A stretch of DNA of 64,000 bases from Dehalococcoidia bacterium (GTDB lineage: Bacteria; Chloroflexota; Dehalococcoidia; Dehalococcoidales; Fen-1064). The stretch lies in assembly GCA_011170375.1 (NCBI GenBank), contig DUEV01000014.1, positions 51,702 through 115,701 of the forward strand. Direction: 5' to 3'. Below are positions 44,541 through 54,037 of this stretch, in pieces (the stretch's first letter is position 1; the number at the start of each line of letters is the position of its first letter). Below the pieces are notes generated by a model that saw nothing but the letters and a program-made list of their open reading frames with translations, searched no databases and was not told the origin of the DNA. The position numbers and the translations under genes were made by a program.

Positions 44541-46043
44541 TTATTTTCCGGCAAGAGAAACAACAAGGTTAACCAAAGTGCGCACTGGCACTCCGGTGGC
44601 CCCTTTAACCTCATATTTTCGCGTTTTATCAATCATGTTGGTACCGGCGATATCGAGGTGGACCCAGGGAGTATCACCGGCAAACTCTCCGACAAACAAC
44701 GCTGCAGTAATGGCCCCCGCATTACGACCACCGGTATTTTTAATATCAGCGACCGTGCTCTTGTTCTGCTCCTTATATTCATCGAATATCGGCATCTGCC
44801 ACATCTTCTCACCAGCTTCAGCTCCTGCGGCAATTACCTGGCCCACCAACTCTTGATGATTGCCAAAGACGCCGGTGGTAACGGTACCCAGAGCAACCAC
44901 ACAGGCACCAGTCAGAGTGGCAACATCGACAATACGCTTGGTGCCGTGCTTTCGGGCGTACCCCAGAGCGTCAGCCAGAATAAGGCGCCCCTCAGCATCG
45001 GTGGAGATAATCTCGATGGTCTTGCCCTCCATCGAAGTCAGAATATCAGCCGGTTTGAGAGCATTACCACCGGGCAGGTTCTCCGTGGCAGGAATGACTG
45101 CCATGACATTGATTGCTGGTTTGAGCTGGGCGATAGCCGCCATCGTCGCGATGACAGCAGCACCACCGCTCATATCACCCTTCATATCACCCATATTGGC
45201 CGATGGTTTCAGCGAAATCCCTCCGGAATCGAACGTAATTGCCTTGCCTACCAGAGTTATGTCAATTTCTTCAGCATCACGGCCCTTGTATCGGAGAATG
45301 ATGAACTTGGGTGGCTGGTGGCTTCCTTGGGCGACACCGAGCAAGGCCCCCATCCCCAACTCCTCCATCTGCTCCTTTTCCAAAACCTCAACCGCAAGTC
45401 CATAGTCTTCGGCCACTTTAGAGGCTTCCCGTACCATGTCGGTCGGTGTCATATAATTGGACGGCTCGTTGACCATGTCGCGTGCCAGTATAGTCGCCCC
45501 GGCCAGAACCTCCCCCTTACGAAGGCCCTCCTCCAGCGCTGTTATATTGGACTGGTCAGCCTCAACGATGGTGAGCTGCTCAACCTCACCATGTTCCGGC
45601 TCCTTAGTGATATGACGGCGAAAGGTATAAAGGCCAAGGATGGCACCCTCGACGATTGCCTGAGCAATGGTCTCATAGGTTATCCCGTTAGCCCCAGCAC
45701 CCTGGGCAACCGTAGCAATGCTCTTGACGTTCTTGTCGCGCAGCATCCGGCATGTTCCAGCAACAACACCCCGGACCTTGTCCTGCGTCAGCTCTGTCTC
45801 CTTACCCAGACCAGCAACCACCACCCTGGCAGCCGGAAGCTTAGCCAAAGCGTATATGAGGGTATTCTCACCGAGCTTACCCTTAATTTCACCCTGAGTC
45901 ACCAACCGAGAGATGCTACCGTCCAGGGCAACATCAATCGCGGCCAGTTCACCACTCAGATATTCTGCACCCTCAAACAGGGTAACAATGATTGCATCGG
46001 CCTCGAACTGGCTGATGTCTCCGACAGTGACAGCTATCTCCAA
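44541..46043 (-). CDS. pepA: Leucyl aminopeptidase (M17)
   Basis: 500 residues. The M17 signature STDAEGRLILADAL and metal ligands in VGKAITFDSGGISLKPS and MKGDMSGGAAV are intact. A two-metal enzyme that removes N-terminal residues from peptides. The N-terminal domain is complete. The 12-base gap to the aldehyde oxidoreductase gene upstream suggests cotranscription. Confidence 0.96.
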   Translation of the reverse strand: MEIAVTVGDISQFEADAIIVTLFEGAEYLSGELAAIDVALDGSISRLVTQGEIKGKLGENTLIYALAKLPAARVVVAGLGKETELTQDKVRGVVAGTCRMLRDKNVKSIATVAQGAGANGITYETIAQAIVEGAILGLYTFRRHITKEPEHGEVEQLTIVEADQSNITALEEGLRKGEVLAGATILARDMVNEPSNYMTPTDMVREASKVAEDYGLAVEVLEKEQMEELGMGALLGVAQGSHQPPKFIILRYKGRDAEEIDITLVGKAITFDSGGISLKPSANMGDMKGDMSGGAAVIATMAAIAQLKPAINVMAVIPATENLPGGNALKPADILTSMEGKTIEIISTDAEGRLILADALGYARKHGTKRIVDVATLTGACVVALGTVTTGVFGNHQELVGQVIAAGAEAGEKMWQMPIFDEYKEQNKSTVADIKNTGGRNAGAITAALFVGEFAGDTPWVHLDIAGTNMIDKTRKYEVKGATGVPVRTLVNLVVSLAGK

Positions 46044-46055
46044 CTCAGTCTCCTC

Positions 46056-47924
46056 TTAACTCATTGTTTCAGCTACCCAGCCGATATCCAATTCCTCCAG
46101 CTTGGCCAGGGTGGGTCTACCTTCACTGTCCCAGCCTGCCATACCATAGTAGGTCTCCACGGCCTGGGCCAGTTCCGCCTCCTTAATGGCGGCACCTTCG
46201 AGGGGACCGGAGTCGAAGGGGGTAAGGAAACGCTTCGGCAGAAAGTCATCCGTCCTAGTAGTGCCTTCCCTGACGTTAAAGGCCCTGCCCATGGTGACAA
46301 CCCGCTCACCGACCTTCATCATCTCCCACAGGTTGGTGTTCCAGCCGGTGATGCCGCTAACCAGGTCGACCATCTTATCGGACGTCATCGGAACGAACTG
46401 ACAGAACACCAGGCAGTTCAAGGTATGCTGCCAGAGGCTATGGTAAAGCTGCAGGCGTACCTTCCTAGGGCTCAGCTCCTGACCGGGCATTGTCTCCAGG
46501 ATACCCATAGCACTAGGGTTGCGACCGATGCGCCTTTCGTAAGCAACGTCATACATGTTGTGGCAGTGGTCGGCACCGGTAGGTGAGATGGCATAACCCA
46601 GACCCAGCCCATGCCTGTTCCTCGGGTCATGCATCGGCACCTCCTGCCCCTTGACATGGTTGGCGAATTCCTCAGCGCCTTTACCGATTGTCCTGGCCGC
46701 TCTGGCGCTGCCCTCTGCCAGCACCTTGCCGAAGCCCTCGCGGTGAGCAATCTGCTCAATGAGTTCAAGCATGGCATCGGCATTCCCGAAGTTTAGTTTC
46801 AGACCACCGGTATCTTTCTCCGTCAAAATGCCCTTCTCAAAGCACTCCATAGCGAAGGCAATGGTTACTCCCGTGGATATCGTATCTAGCCCGTAGGCAC
46901 CGCACTGCTGATTGCTCCGGGCAACTGCTTCCAGATTGTCAATGCCACAGCTCGAGCCCAATGCTCCCAGGGTCTCGTACTCCGGTCCGCCATAGTTGGC
47001 GTCTACCTGATAAGCACCTTTCACGGCGACATGCGGCTTGCAACGAATCGGACAGGCATAGCAACCCCCACGCTTCACCAGAATGGTATCATTGATAGTT
47101 GCCGCCGAGAGCTTCTCCGCACCTTCAAAGGTGCCTTGCTGGAAATTCCGCGTCGGCAGGGTACCCATCATATTGAAGCCCGCCACTCCTCCAGCCGTAC
47201 CGTTCTGGCTCATACCAACGGCACCACGGTTTTCCTTACAATCGTCCCGCAGCCACCTGGCCAGGGAATTTACGGCTTTCTCATCGGCCAGCGGTACTTT
47301 ACCATGACCCCGGACAGCGATTGCCCTGAGGTTTTTGGAACCCATCACCGCCCCCATGCCAGTACGACCGGCAGCGTGGTTGATATCGTTAACTATGCAG
47401 GCATAGCGGACTTGGTTTTCTCCGGCTGGTCCTATCTGAGCAACCCGAATAGCGGTACCACCCAGCTCTTTCTGAATTAGCTTCTGCACTTCCAGGGTAG
47501 GTTTTCCCCAGAGGTGATGGGCATCTTTTATCTCCGCCTTTTCGTCCTCAATCCAGAGGTACACCGGATGCTCGGCTTTGCCCTCAATGATGATAGCATC
47601 ATACCCTGTATGACCGAGCTCACTCCCCCAGAACCCGCCTACTTCCGCCTGGCCGAAGCCACCGTTGAGTGGCGATTTGGCACCGACGCTGTTTCTACCA
47701 CTACCAGCTACCGGCACTCCAGTAAGTGGTCCGCCTGCAAAGACCAGCTTGTTTTTCGGGCCAAGCGGGTCCACACCGGGGTCCACCTCCTTGAGTAGGT
47801 AATAGCCGATAAAACCACTGCCACCGAAATAACGGCGATAGAAGGCTTCTTCAGGCTCATCCACTGTAATCTTGCCCTTTGATAAATCCACCCGCAGTAT
47901 CTTCCCACCGTATCCGTAGTCCAT
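46056..47924 (-). CDS. aor: Tungsten aldehyde:ferredoxin oxidoreductase
   Basis: 622 residues, standard AOR length. The Fe4S4 ligands CYACPIRC and later NCLVFC are present, as are the pterin-binding segments (RNSVGAKSPLNGGFGQAEVG, GRTGMGAVMGSKNLRA). AORs interconvert aldehydes and carboxylates using ferredoxin and a tungstopterin cofactor. Strictly anaerobic metabolism is implied. No ferredoxin or tungstate transporter gene is next to it. Confidence 0.94.
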   Translation of the reverse strand: MDYGYGGKILRVDLSKGKITVDEPEEAFYRRYFGGSGFIGYYLLKEVDPGVDPLGPKNKLVFAGGPLTGVPVAGSGRNSVGAKSPLNGGFGQAEVGGFWGSELGHTGYDAIIIEGKAEHPVYLWIEDEKAEIKDAHHLWGKPTLEVQKLIQKELGGTAIRVAQIGPAGENQVRYACIVNDINHAAGRTGMGAVMGSKNLRAIAVRGHGKVPLADEKAVNSLARWLRDDCKENRGAVGMSQNGTAGGVAGFNMMGTLPTRNFQQGTFEGAEKLSAATINDTILVKRGGCYACPIRCKPHVAVKGAYQVDANYGGPEYETLGALGSSCGIDNLEAVARSNQQCGAYGLDTISTGVTIAFAMECFEKGILTEKDTGGLKLNFGNADAMLELIEQIAHREGFGKVLAEGSARAARTIGKGAEEFANHVKGQEVPMHDPRNRHGLGLGYAISPTGADHCHNMYDVAYERRIGRNPSAMGILETMPGQELSPRKVRLQLYHSLWQHTLNCLVFCQFVPMTSDKMVDLVSGITGWNTNLWEMMKVGERVVTMGRAFNVREGTTRTDDFLPKRFLTPFDSGPLEGAAIKEAELAQAVETYYGMAGWDSEGRPTLAKLEELDIGWVAETMS

Positions 47925-47988
47925 ACCTTTCCGTCTCCTTTCAGCCTGCTCTCAACCCTAGATAAACACTGAAAATCTTGAAACCACT

Positions 47989-48573
47989 TTACGCGCGCTT
48001 GACCTCTCTCACGATTTTCTCAATCACTGGATTAATGTCTTGTGAGGTATCGACAACGTAGTGATTACGCTGAATTTTATCGACTGACGACATCATACGA
48101 CGATACACTGACCAGTCAGCATCCGATTTATTCTCCAAGTCTCCCGCCCGGTGCTCCAACCGCTGGTACACTACATCTGGTGGTGCTTCAACTCGCACCA
48201 TGACTAGTTTGACATTGAGACGGTCAACAATACCGTACAGGTGCTCGCGAAACCTCTCAGATAGATTGGTCGCATCCAGTATTAGCGGAATACCCTTCTT
48301 CAGCAACTCCCTAAGCAAAAGGTGAATGACCCGAAAGAGTTGGGAGCTCTCTTGGGAGCTATAGCTCGGCGTCGAAAAGAGTATCTTACGCAGGGCATCA
48401 CTTTCGAGAACAAAGAATGGTAATCTCTCCGCCAACCGTTTACTGAAGTAGGATTTCCCTGTCCCCGGCAATCCACTGACGACGACCAGAACTGGCCTTG
48501 CCAGCGGTTCAGGGAGTTCCCCCAGACTCTCAAGCAACCGTTGGATATCCGAGACCACTTGGGTGTTTTCCAC
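47989..48573 (-). CDS. P-loop kinase of the AAA/zeta-like group
   Basis: 194 residues. Walker A GLPGTGKSY at about 32-40, then ESDALRKILF and LILDATNLSERFREHLY, the pattern of small-molecule kinases grouped as AAA_33 (polynucleotide kinase or zeta-like). Substrate unknown; no antitoxin gene is adjacent, so a toxin role is not supported. Confidence 0.78.
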   Translation of the reverse strand: MENTQVVSDIQRLLESLGELPEPLARPVLVVVSGLPGTGKSYFSKRLAERLPFFVLESDALRKILFSTPSYSSQESSQLFRVIHLLLRELLKKGIPLILDATNLSERFREHLYGIVDRLNVKLVMVRVEAPPDVVYQRLEHRAGDLENKSDADWSVYRRMMSSVDKIQRNHYVVDTSQDINPVIEKIVREVKRA

Positions 48574-48662
48574 ACTATATTATAGTTACTTTTACCCCAT
48601 ATTACTAGATGGTAAGGGAAAAAGTCTGACATCTCTTCGCAGATGGGTATGACCTTTACCGT

Positions 48663-49511
48663 TTAGCCTTCGGGGTAGAAGGCCACCCCCAGAGTCCCGG
48701 TACCACAGGCATATCCCATCAGGGGACTGAACTCGGTCACCCACAGTTCAGCACAGTTGAACTCAGATGATATCCTCTCCTTGAGCATCTCTGCCTGTTC
48801 CTGAGCATAGACATGCATCACAGCAGCATGCAACGGAGAGTCACCCGTCTTTTTCCTTATTATCTCAAGCAACCGCTCCAGTCCACGCTCCCGATTTCTC
48901 ACCGCCCCGATAAAATGGGGTTTCCCTGAAGAGAAGGTAAACAGCGGCTTGATATTCAGCATCGAGCCAGCCACAGCTGCCACCTTTGGTATACGTCCCG
49001 AACGATATATGTAGCGGACAGTGTCCATGTAGGCCACAAGGTCAACCTTATCTCTCATCTCCTCAGCAGTCTTGAGCACTTCGGCCATGTCTTTCCCCTC
49101 TTCAGCCACCCGAGCTGCCTCCAGGGCAATAAAACCCTCAGCGGCTGCCGCTGTTTTCGAGTCTAACACCTGTATCGAAGACCCGGGAAGCTCATCCTTA
49201 GCCTGTTCGGTGGCGTTTTGAGTGACGTCGTATATTACGCTGAGTTTGGCTGACAGAGTAACACACAAGATGTTACTAGCATGCTGGCTGGCCTCACGAT
49301 AGGCTTCCAAGCAGTCTGCCGGTGAAGCCGCCGATGTCTTGAAAGCCTTAGGGTCGTCGAGAAATAACTCGTAGGCCCCGGAAGGTGTTATGTTCACCCC
49401 ATCCCTGTATATCCTGCCGCCAGCATAGAAATTCAGAGGGACGACGCTGATATGATAACGCTCCACCAAATCCGGGGGGAGACAGGCAATGCTATCGGTA
49501 ACAATGGCCAC
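48663..49511 (-). CDS. DegV family fatty-acid-binding protein
   Basis: 282 residues starting at a GTG. IVTDSIACLPPDL and FKTSAASPADCLEAY are the DegV fatty-acid-headgroup motifs, with the conserved Ser/Thr pair; RSGRIPKVAA and the C-terminal GTGTLGVAFY complete the family pattern. DegV (FakB) proteins bind fatty acids for the FakA kinase; no fakA is visible. Confidence 0.92.
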   Translation of the reverse strand: MAIVTDSIACLPPDLVERYHISVVPLNFYAGGRIYRDGVNITPSGAYELFLDDPKAFKTSAASPADCLEAYREASQHASNILCVTLSAKLSVIYDVTQNATEQAKDELPGSSIQVLDSKTAAAAEGFIALEAARVAEEGKDMAEVLKTAEEMRDKVDLVAYMDTVRYIYRSGRIPKVAAVAGSMLNIKPLFTFSSGKPHFIGAVRNRERGLERLLEIIRKKTGDSPLHAAVMHVYAQEQAEMLKERISSEFNCAELWVTEFSPLMGYACGTGTLGVAFYPEG

Positions 49512-49546
49512 CTTTTGCAGAACACACCTCTTTGGAACGATAAAAG

Positions 49547-50461
49547 TCAGGTAATCGCGTGGCGACTACCTTGTCTTATCCAGTGATCGAGAAGGGCTGG
49601 GCCCGACAGGGAAGCCAGTATCAAGAAAATCAAGGCCAGCATGACTGGGAAGCTGAGACTACCAGCCGAGGCGATTATTACCAGAGTTAATGTTTCAGAC
49701 ACAATCAGCACCACTAACCGGAGATGACGCTGCCTTATCCGGAGAAACATGGCTACTGTTAAAGCCAGAATCAGAAAGCTCAGGCCAATCCATGGCGCAA
49801 ATTCATTTAGCTGCTTCAGGTTGAAGCCAGTAAATTTGTCCTCCAACTCGGCCGCCACAAACCACCCAACGAGGCTTGGCACTGGCAGTAGCATCAGGGC
49901 ACTGTATAACCAATCGCTGTTAATAACCTTAATCGTTATGTAGCAGAGTAACCAGATTACCAGAGGGACATAGAGCAGGATTGTAACCCAGGCCCACCCG
50001 ATAGGTAAATACAGTAAGAGCAGGCCGGTAATCACCACCGGCAGCATGGAATAACCCAGCCAGGGGAAAAGCCAGGTCGGCTTACCGTGACACCAGCCAT
50101 AAATAGCAGTAGCAGCCGCCACGCCAAGCACCACCGGCAGCCAGCCAATATTCCACCACTTGAGGGCAAACAGCGCTGCAAAAAAGAGGTGGGGAAGTGC
50201 TGCCAGCAGTGCCTGCCGCCAGGTGCCCTGGCTGTGCGCCTCATATATCTGGCGGGCCACCAGTCTGGCAGAACCCAGCAGCCCGAGACACTTCTCCGCT
50301 GCCTCTTCATCCGATAACCCCGCTTCCCTCATCTCCAGGATTCTCTCCTCAGCGTGTGTCTCCAACTCGCTGATAATCTCCTGCTCAGAAGCAGCGTCCA
50401 ATCTCAGATTGTTCCTGACATCCTTCAGGTAGGCATCCAGTTCGCTGGCCACCTTTACCAC
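49547..50461 (-). CDS. HAAS-domain membrane protein
   Basis: 304 residues. An N-terminal soluble HAAS domain (about 1-75; LDAYLKDVRNNLRLDAASEQ, EAAEKCLGLLGSARLVA) is followed by about seven membrane helices. HAAS proteins are typically encoded beside PadR regulators, and here a PadR gene ends 6 bases upstream. Likely part of a small membrane stress or envelope response unit; molecular role unknown. Confidence 0.82.
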   Translation of the reverse strand: MVKVASELDAYLKDVRNNLRLDAASEQEIISELETHAEERILEMREAGLSDEEAAEKCLGLLGSARLVARQIYEAHSQGTWRQALLAALPHLFFAALFALKWWNIGWLPVVLGVAAATAIYGWCHGKPTWLFPWLGYSMLPVVITGLLLLYLPIGWAWVTILLYVPLVIWLLCYITIKVINSDWLYSALMLLPVPSLVGWFVAAELEDKFTGFNLKQLNEFAPWIGLSFLILALTVAMFLRIRQRHLRLVVLIVSETLTLVIIASAGSLSFPVMLALIFLILASLSGPALLDHWIRQGSRHAIT

Positions 50462-50467
50462 CTCAGC

Positions 50468-50803
50468 TCAGGATTTCGCCGGCTGGAAAATCAGGTTCAT
50501 AGCGGCAAAGAAGTCTTGCCACTGCGCTGTCTGCTCAACCAGGATCCGGCGCCCTTTTTCCGTGATGCTATAGTACCTCCTCTGCCGACTATTGGCGAGC
50601 GTCTGCCAACTCCCTTGAAGCAAACCCGCCTTTTCCAGGCGGTGCAACGCCGGATACAGAGTACCCTCCTTGAACTTGAAGTAACCCTGGCTTCTCCCCT
50701 CAAGCTCCTGCATGACCTGATATCCATACATCGGCTGCTGATTTATTAGACTCAGCAGTAGAGTATCAATATTGCCCTTTATCAAATCCTGTCTTGCTGC
50801 CAT
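50468..50803 (-). CDS. PadR-family transcriptional regulator
   Basis: 111 residues. Winged helix LLSLINQQPMYGYQVMQELE, KEGTLYPALHRLEKAGLL and RRYYSITEKGRRIL are diagnostic of PadR. It likely represses its own operon with the HAAS protein. A consensus promoter lies 50 bases upstream. Confidence 0.94.
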   Translation of the reverse strand: MAARQDLIKGNIDTLLLSLINQQPMYGYQVMQELEGRSQGYFKFKEGTLYPALHRLEKAGLLQGSWQTLANSRQRRYYSITEKGRRILVEQTAQWQDFFAAMNLIFQPAKS

Positions 50804-50852
50804 CTAGGTCACCTCTCCGCTATAGTTACCGCATACATAGAACCGCTAGGTA

Positions 50853-50881
50853 TTTATAACACGTCAACCCCGACTTGTCAA
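50853..50881 (-). promoter_or_regulatory. Promoter of the padR-HAAS operon
   Basis: On the minus strand: TTGACA (50881-50876), 17-base spacer, TATAAA (50858-50853). The spacer contains a second GTTGAC, so GTTGAC occurs twice 14 bases apart, a possible operator element. Confidence 0.65.
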
Positions 50882-51027
50882 CGGCGTATCTATATCTCCC
50901 CATGCCATTCTTTTCAGGTTCTTCAATCTCCTTAATAAGAAAGGAACCAGCACCTATAATCACATTACTATATTACAAGTATACTGGTCCCTTACCTGAC
51001 TACTGGATAGAGGAAATAACCCGAGCG

Positions 51028-51732
51028 CTACTGGGACCCGTCCTCAAGCACTACCCTGGCATCCACCGCGACAGCACCGTCCTTATAGGCAAAGATAGGA
51101 TTAAGGTCAAGCTCCTTTATCTCAGGATGCTTCTCCACGAAATCAGAGACCTTCAGAATCATGTCCTCAAGATTAGCGACGTCAACAGGCTCCTGGCCCC
51201 GGTACCCTTCCAGCAATGGATAGCCCTTAATGTCCCGAATCATCTCGGCAGCGTCCCTCTTGACCAGAGGGACAATCCGGAACGAGACGTCCTTCAGGAT
51301 TTCCACCAGAATGCCGCCAAGTCCAAACATGAGCACCGGCCCGAACTGGGCATCCTTGGACATACCGACGATTATCTCAACACCGGGCCTAGCCATCTTC
51401 TGTACCGATACCCCCTGGATTTTAGCCTGGGGATACGCCTTTTTAATGGCTGCCATGATTTCATCGTAGGCTTTGCCAACCTCCTCCGCTGTTCCCAGGT
51501 CGAGTTTGACGCCACCAGCATCGCTCTTATGAACAACATCAGATGAGGCTATTTTTAACACGACCGGGAAACCGAGCTCCTGGCTGGTGGAAACCGCCTC
51601 ATCCCGGGATGTGGCCAAGCTGGTGTCCACAACACTTATCCCGGCCTGTTTGAGCACTTCCTTGGCCTCTATTTCTGTTAGCAGGCTCCTGCCTTCATTT
51701 TTAGCACGACCTATGACTTCCTGCACCGTCAT
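51028..51732 (-). CDS. ADP-forming acyl-CoA synthetase, ATP-grasp (beta) subunit
   Basis: 234 residues of the ATP-grasp_5 domain. LTEIEAKEVLKQAGI start, VVLKIASSDVVHKSDAGGVKL (phosphohistidine-handling region), FGPVLMFGLGGILVEILKDV and ELDLNPIFAY are conserved. With an alpha subunit it converts acyl-CoA, ADP and phosphate to acid, CoA and ATP. The alpha subunit is not encoded nearby. Single gene between PadR and tilS. Confidence 0.92.
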   Translation of the reverse strand: MTVQEVIGRAKNEGRSLLTEIEAKEVLKQAGISVVDTSLATSRDEAVSTSQELGFPVVLKIASSDVVHKSDAGGVKLDLGTAEEVGKAYDEIMAAIKKAYPQAKIQGVSVQKMARPGVEIIVGMSKDAQFGPVLMFGLGGILVEILKDVSFRIVPLVKRDAAEMIRDIKGYPLLEGYRGQEPVDVANLEDMILKVSDFVEKHPEIKELDLNPIFAYKDGAVAVDARVVLEDGSQ

Positions 51733-51847
51733 CGACGCTATCCTCCAATCTGTAATTCAACAATTCAATTAAACTAGTCTAGCAGATATTACTACTTTTT
51801 GCCAAGCGAAGACGGCACTTCACTCCAACCTGTCATCTTAGCCAATA

Positions 51848-53293
51848 TTAATCATCATCAGGCAAGCGCTCAAAACGCAGACGGAGTACTTTGCTGGTAT
51901 CGGGTGTAACCTTCACCCTGTTATCTATCCGCCAGCCCACCACCCAGAGAATATGCTGGGGCGAGCAGACTACCGGCACCCTCGGTCGCCAGACACGTGG
52001 CACCCGGGCATCAATCATAAATTCACCCAGCTTTTTTGCCTGCCCCATGCCAAGTGGTTGAAACCGGTCGCCACGCCGTCGGGAGCGTACCACCACTTCA
52101 TCACCAACTCCGTCCCAATCTAAATAGGCAATAAGTTCATCATGCTCGTTTTGCATTTCCCCCAGTGTGATGATGGCCGCCTCGACACGCCAGCCCGGCA
52201 GTAATGTCTCACCCGGTACTTTCAAGAGGTAGTCTCCGACCAGCTCAGGCAAGGGACAGAGCAACGATTGGTGGAAACCAAGCAGGTACCGGTCATAGTC
52301 CACTGAGAAGACTATACCTCCCGGCAGGTTGAGGCTGCTTCCCGTCGGCAGGGTCAGACCGGTCACTACCTCCTCGATGTGCCGTGCCTCAATGTCCTTA
52401 ATGCTTACCAGTAGTTCGCCTATCGCCCTTCGCAGAATACTCCTCTGCAGGCCAGCCGCCAGTCCCAAGAAACCATTCCTGTCCAGAATAAAGGTATCTC
52501 CCTGACGCAGGACGGTCTCCTGCCACGACCGGGCACTAAGCTCATCGAGTAAGCTAAGGTCATCTTCAGCGATACGTGCTGTCCGAACCACGGCATCCAC
52601 TATCTGCGGATTGTATTCCTTTAGTAAGGGGAGAAGCTGATGACGGATCCGGTTCCTCAGGGTTGATAATGAGAAGTTGGAGGCATCAATTCTGGGCCGG
52701 AGTCGATGCTGATGACAGTATTCGGCCGTCTCCTGACGGCTTACCTTAAGTAATGGCCGAATTATGGTGAGGCTGCCGGATGCAGTCTGCCACTGGTTAA
52801 GCGGTTGTAATCCCCGGAGCCCAGTGGTACCCGTGCCGCGGATAAGGTGCATCAGCACAGTCTCAACATGGTCATCGAGCGTATGCCCCACAACCACGTG
52901 ATTGGCACCGATGGAGCTGACAACCTCAGCAAGGAAAGCATAGCGAACCTCACGTGCTGACTCCTCCAGCGAGGCACCTCGTTCGGCATGGTAGCTCCAG
53001 ACATCGCGCTGTTCGATGGTAGCGGTGACATTGAGGCGGTGAGCCAAGTTAGTAACATAGCGGGCATCTGCCTTGGAATCAGCACCGCGGAGCCGATGGT
53101 CAAGGTGAGCCACATGCAGCTCAACTCCTAATTCCTCCTTAATCCCAATAAGCACATGAAGGAGGCAAACAGAGTCCTGACCACCGGATACTGCCACCAC
53201 CAACGGGGTGTTCTCCTTCACCAGACGATGTCGCCTGATGAAGTCGAGTACTCGCTGCTCAAGAGACTGCCGATGTTCCGACCTCTTACTCAT
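51848..53293 (-). CDS. tilS: tRNA(Ile)-lysidine synthase
   Basis: 481 residues. PP-loop VAVSGGQDSVCLLHVL near the N-terminus, HLDHRLRGADSKADA, GHTLDDHVETVLMHL and a TilS C-terminal domain (RRRGDRFQPLGMGQAKKLGE). It modifies the wobble base of tRNA-Ile(CAU) and is normally essential. Last gene of the corC-DUF2344-tilS run. Confidence 0.95.
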   Translation of the reverse strand: MSKRSEHRQSLEQRVLDFIRRHRLVKENTPLVVAVSGGQDSVCLLHVLIGIKEELGVELHVAHLDHRLRGADSKADARYVTNLAHRLNVTATIEQRDVWSYHAERGASLEESAREVRYAFLAEVVSSIGANHVVVGHTLDDHVETVLMHLIRGTGTTGLRGLQPLNQWQTASGSLTIIRPLLKVSRQETAEYCHQHRLRPRIDASNFSLSTLRNRIRHQLLPLLKEYNPQIVDAVVRTARIAEDDLSLLDELSARSWQETVLRQGDTFILDRNGFLGLAAGLQRSILRRAIGELLVSIKDIEARHIEEVVTGLTLPTGSSLNLPGGIVFSVDYDRYLLGFHQSLLCPLPELVGDYLLKVPGETLLPGWRVEAAIITLGEMQNEHDELIAYLDWDGVGDEVVVRSRRRGDRFQPLGMGQAKKLGEFMIDARVPRVWRPRVPVVCSPQHILWVVGWRIDNRVKVTPDTSKVLRLRFERLPDDD

Positions 53294-53368
53294 CTCGGAT
53301 GCTTAGTTAGGTCATACTTGATACTTGGCATACCCGTTTCAGGAATAAAGCCACGGAGAAGACAGGGC

Positions 53369-54037
53369 TTATCCTCGCATCTGGGGCTGCTTCCGGGTGC
53401 TGAGAATAAGCTTGGTACGCCGGATTGACACAGGGTATTCAGCAAAGCCCAGAGCCGCGGCGACCTGCTCTGGCCTGCCCGAGCCACTGTTATCACAGCG
53501 CAATTTCATACCTATGGTACAGCGTGAGCCATTCCGCCCCGCCAACCAGATATCGTCAATAAGGGCCCTCAGGTCATAGCTCCGTCGGCCAGTATCCCTC
53601 ATGTGGTACCACGCCAAACGCTCCAGCGATAGAAGCCCAGAAATAGCCACCTCGATTTCTTCGGTACCCTTGTCGGTCTCAATATCAACCTCATACTCGG
53701 CAAAGCAGACCTGTGACTGAAGCGAAGGTATCCCTAGGGCAATTGGGTAAGCCTCCAGTACCCTCATGCCCGGTGGTAGCTGCTGATTTACGGCAGACGT
53801 GAACCAGTGTGGCGAGACCTGACCAGCAAGCACGACATCCATCAACTCGACATCGCTGGTTATGCCTACTGACAGCGGGACCGCCAGTGATATCCGAGGA
53901 TGGGGACTGAACCCTTCGGAGTAGGCCAGCGCAATACGGGCACGGCGGAGGGCCCTTTCCCACAGCCGGACTATGTCCAGATGTGAGATGAATTTCAGCT
54001 CCTCACTCCGACTGAACCTGATCCGGAGACGCTGCAT
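53369..54037 (-). CDS. TIGR03936/DUF2344 radical-SAM-associated protein
   Basis: 222 residues. MQRLRIRFSRSEELKFISHL and ALRRARIALAYSEGFSPHPR define the DUF2344 family. Members are usually encoded beside, or fused to, a B12-binding-type radical SAM protein and near RNase E/G; neither partner is present here. It overlaps the 3' end of the upstream CorC-like gene by 35 bases. Confidence 0.88.
   Translation of the reverse strand: MQRLRIRFSRSEELKFISHLDIVRLWERALRRARIALAYSEGFSPHPRISLAVPLSVGITSDVELMDVVLAGQVSPHWFTSAVNQQLPPGMRVLEAYPIALGIPSLQSQVCFAEYEVDIETDKGTEEIEVAISGLLSLERLAWYHMRDTGRRSYDLRALIDDIWLAGRNGSRCTIGMKLRCDNSGSGRPEQVAAALGFAEYPVSIRRTKLILSTRKQPQMRG

Noticed and set aside
44658..46586. A 642-codon open plus-strand frame antisense to pepA and the aldehyde oxidoreductase
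   Set aside because: It spans two well-recognised genes on the other strand, has no family motif and no ribosome site, and reflects codon bias of the real genes.
47989..48573. Zeta-toxin interpretation of the P-loop kinase
   Set aside because: No antitoxin gene adjacent and the motifs fit generic small-molecule kinases equally well.
50875..51546. A 223-codon plus-strand frame opposite the ATP-grasp gene
   Set aside because: Fully antisense to a recognised gene; no start signal.
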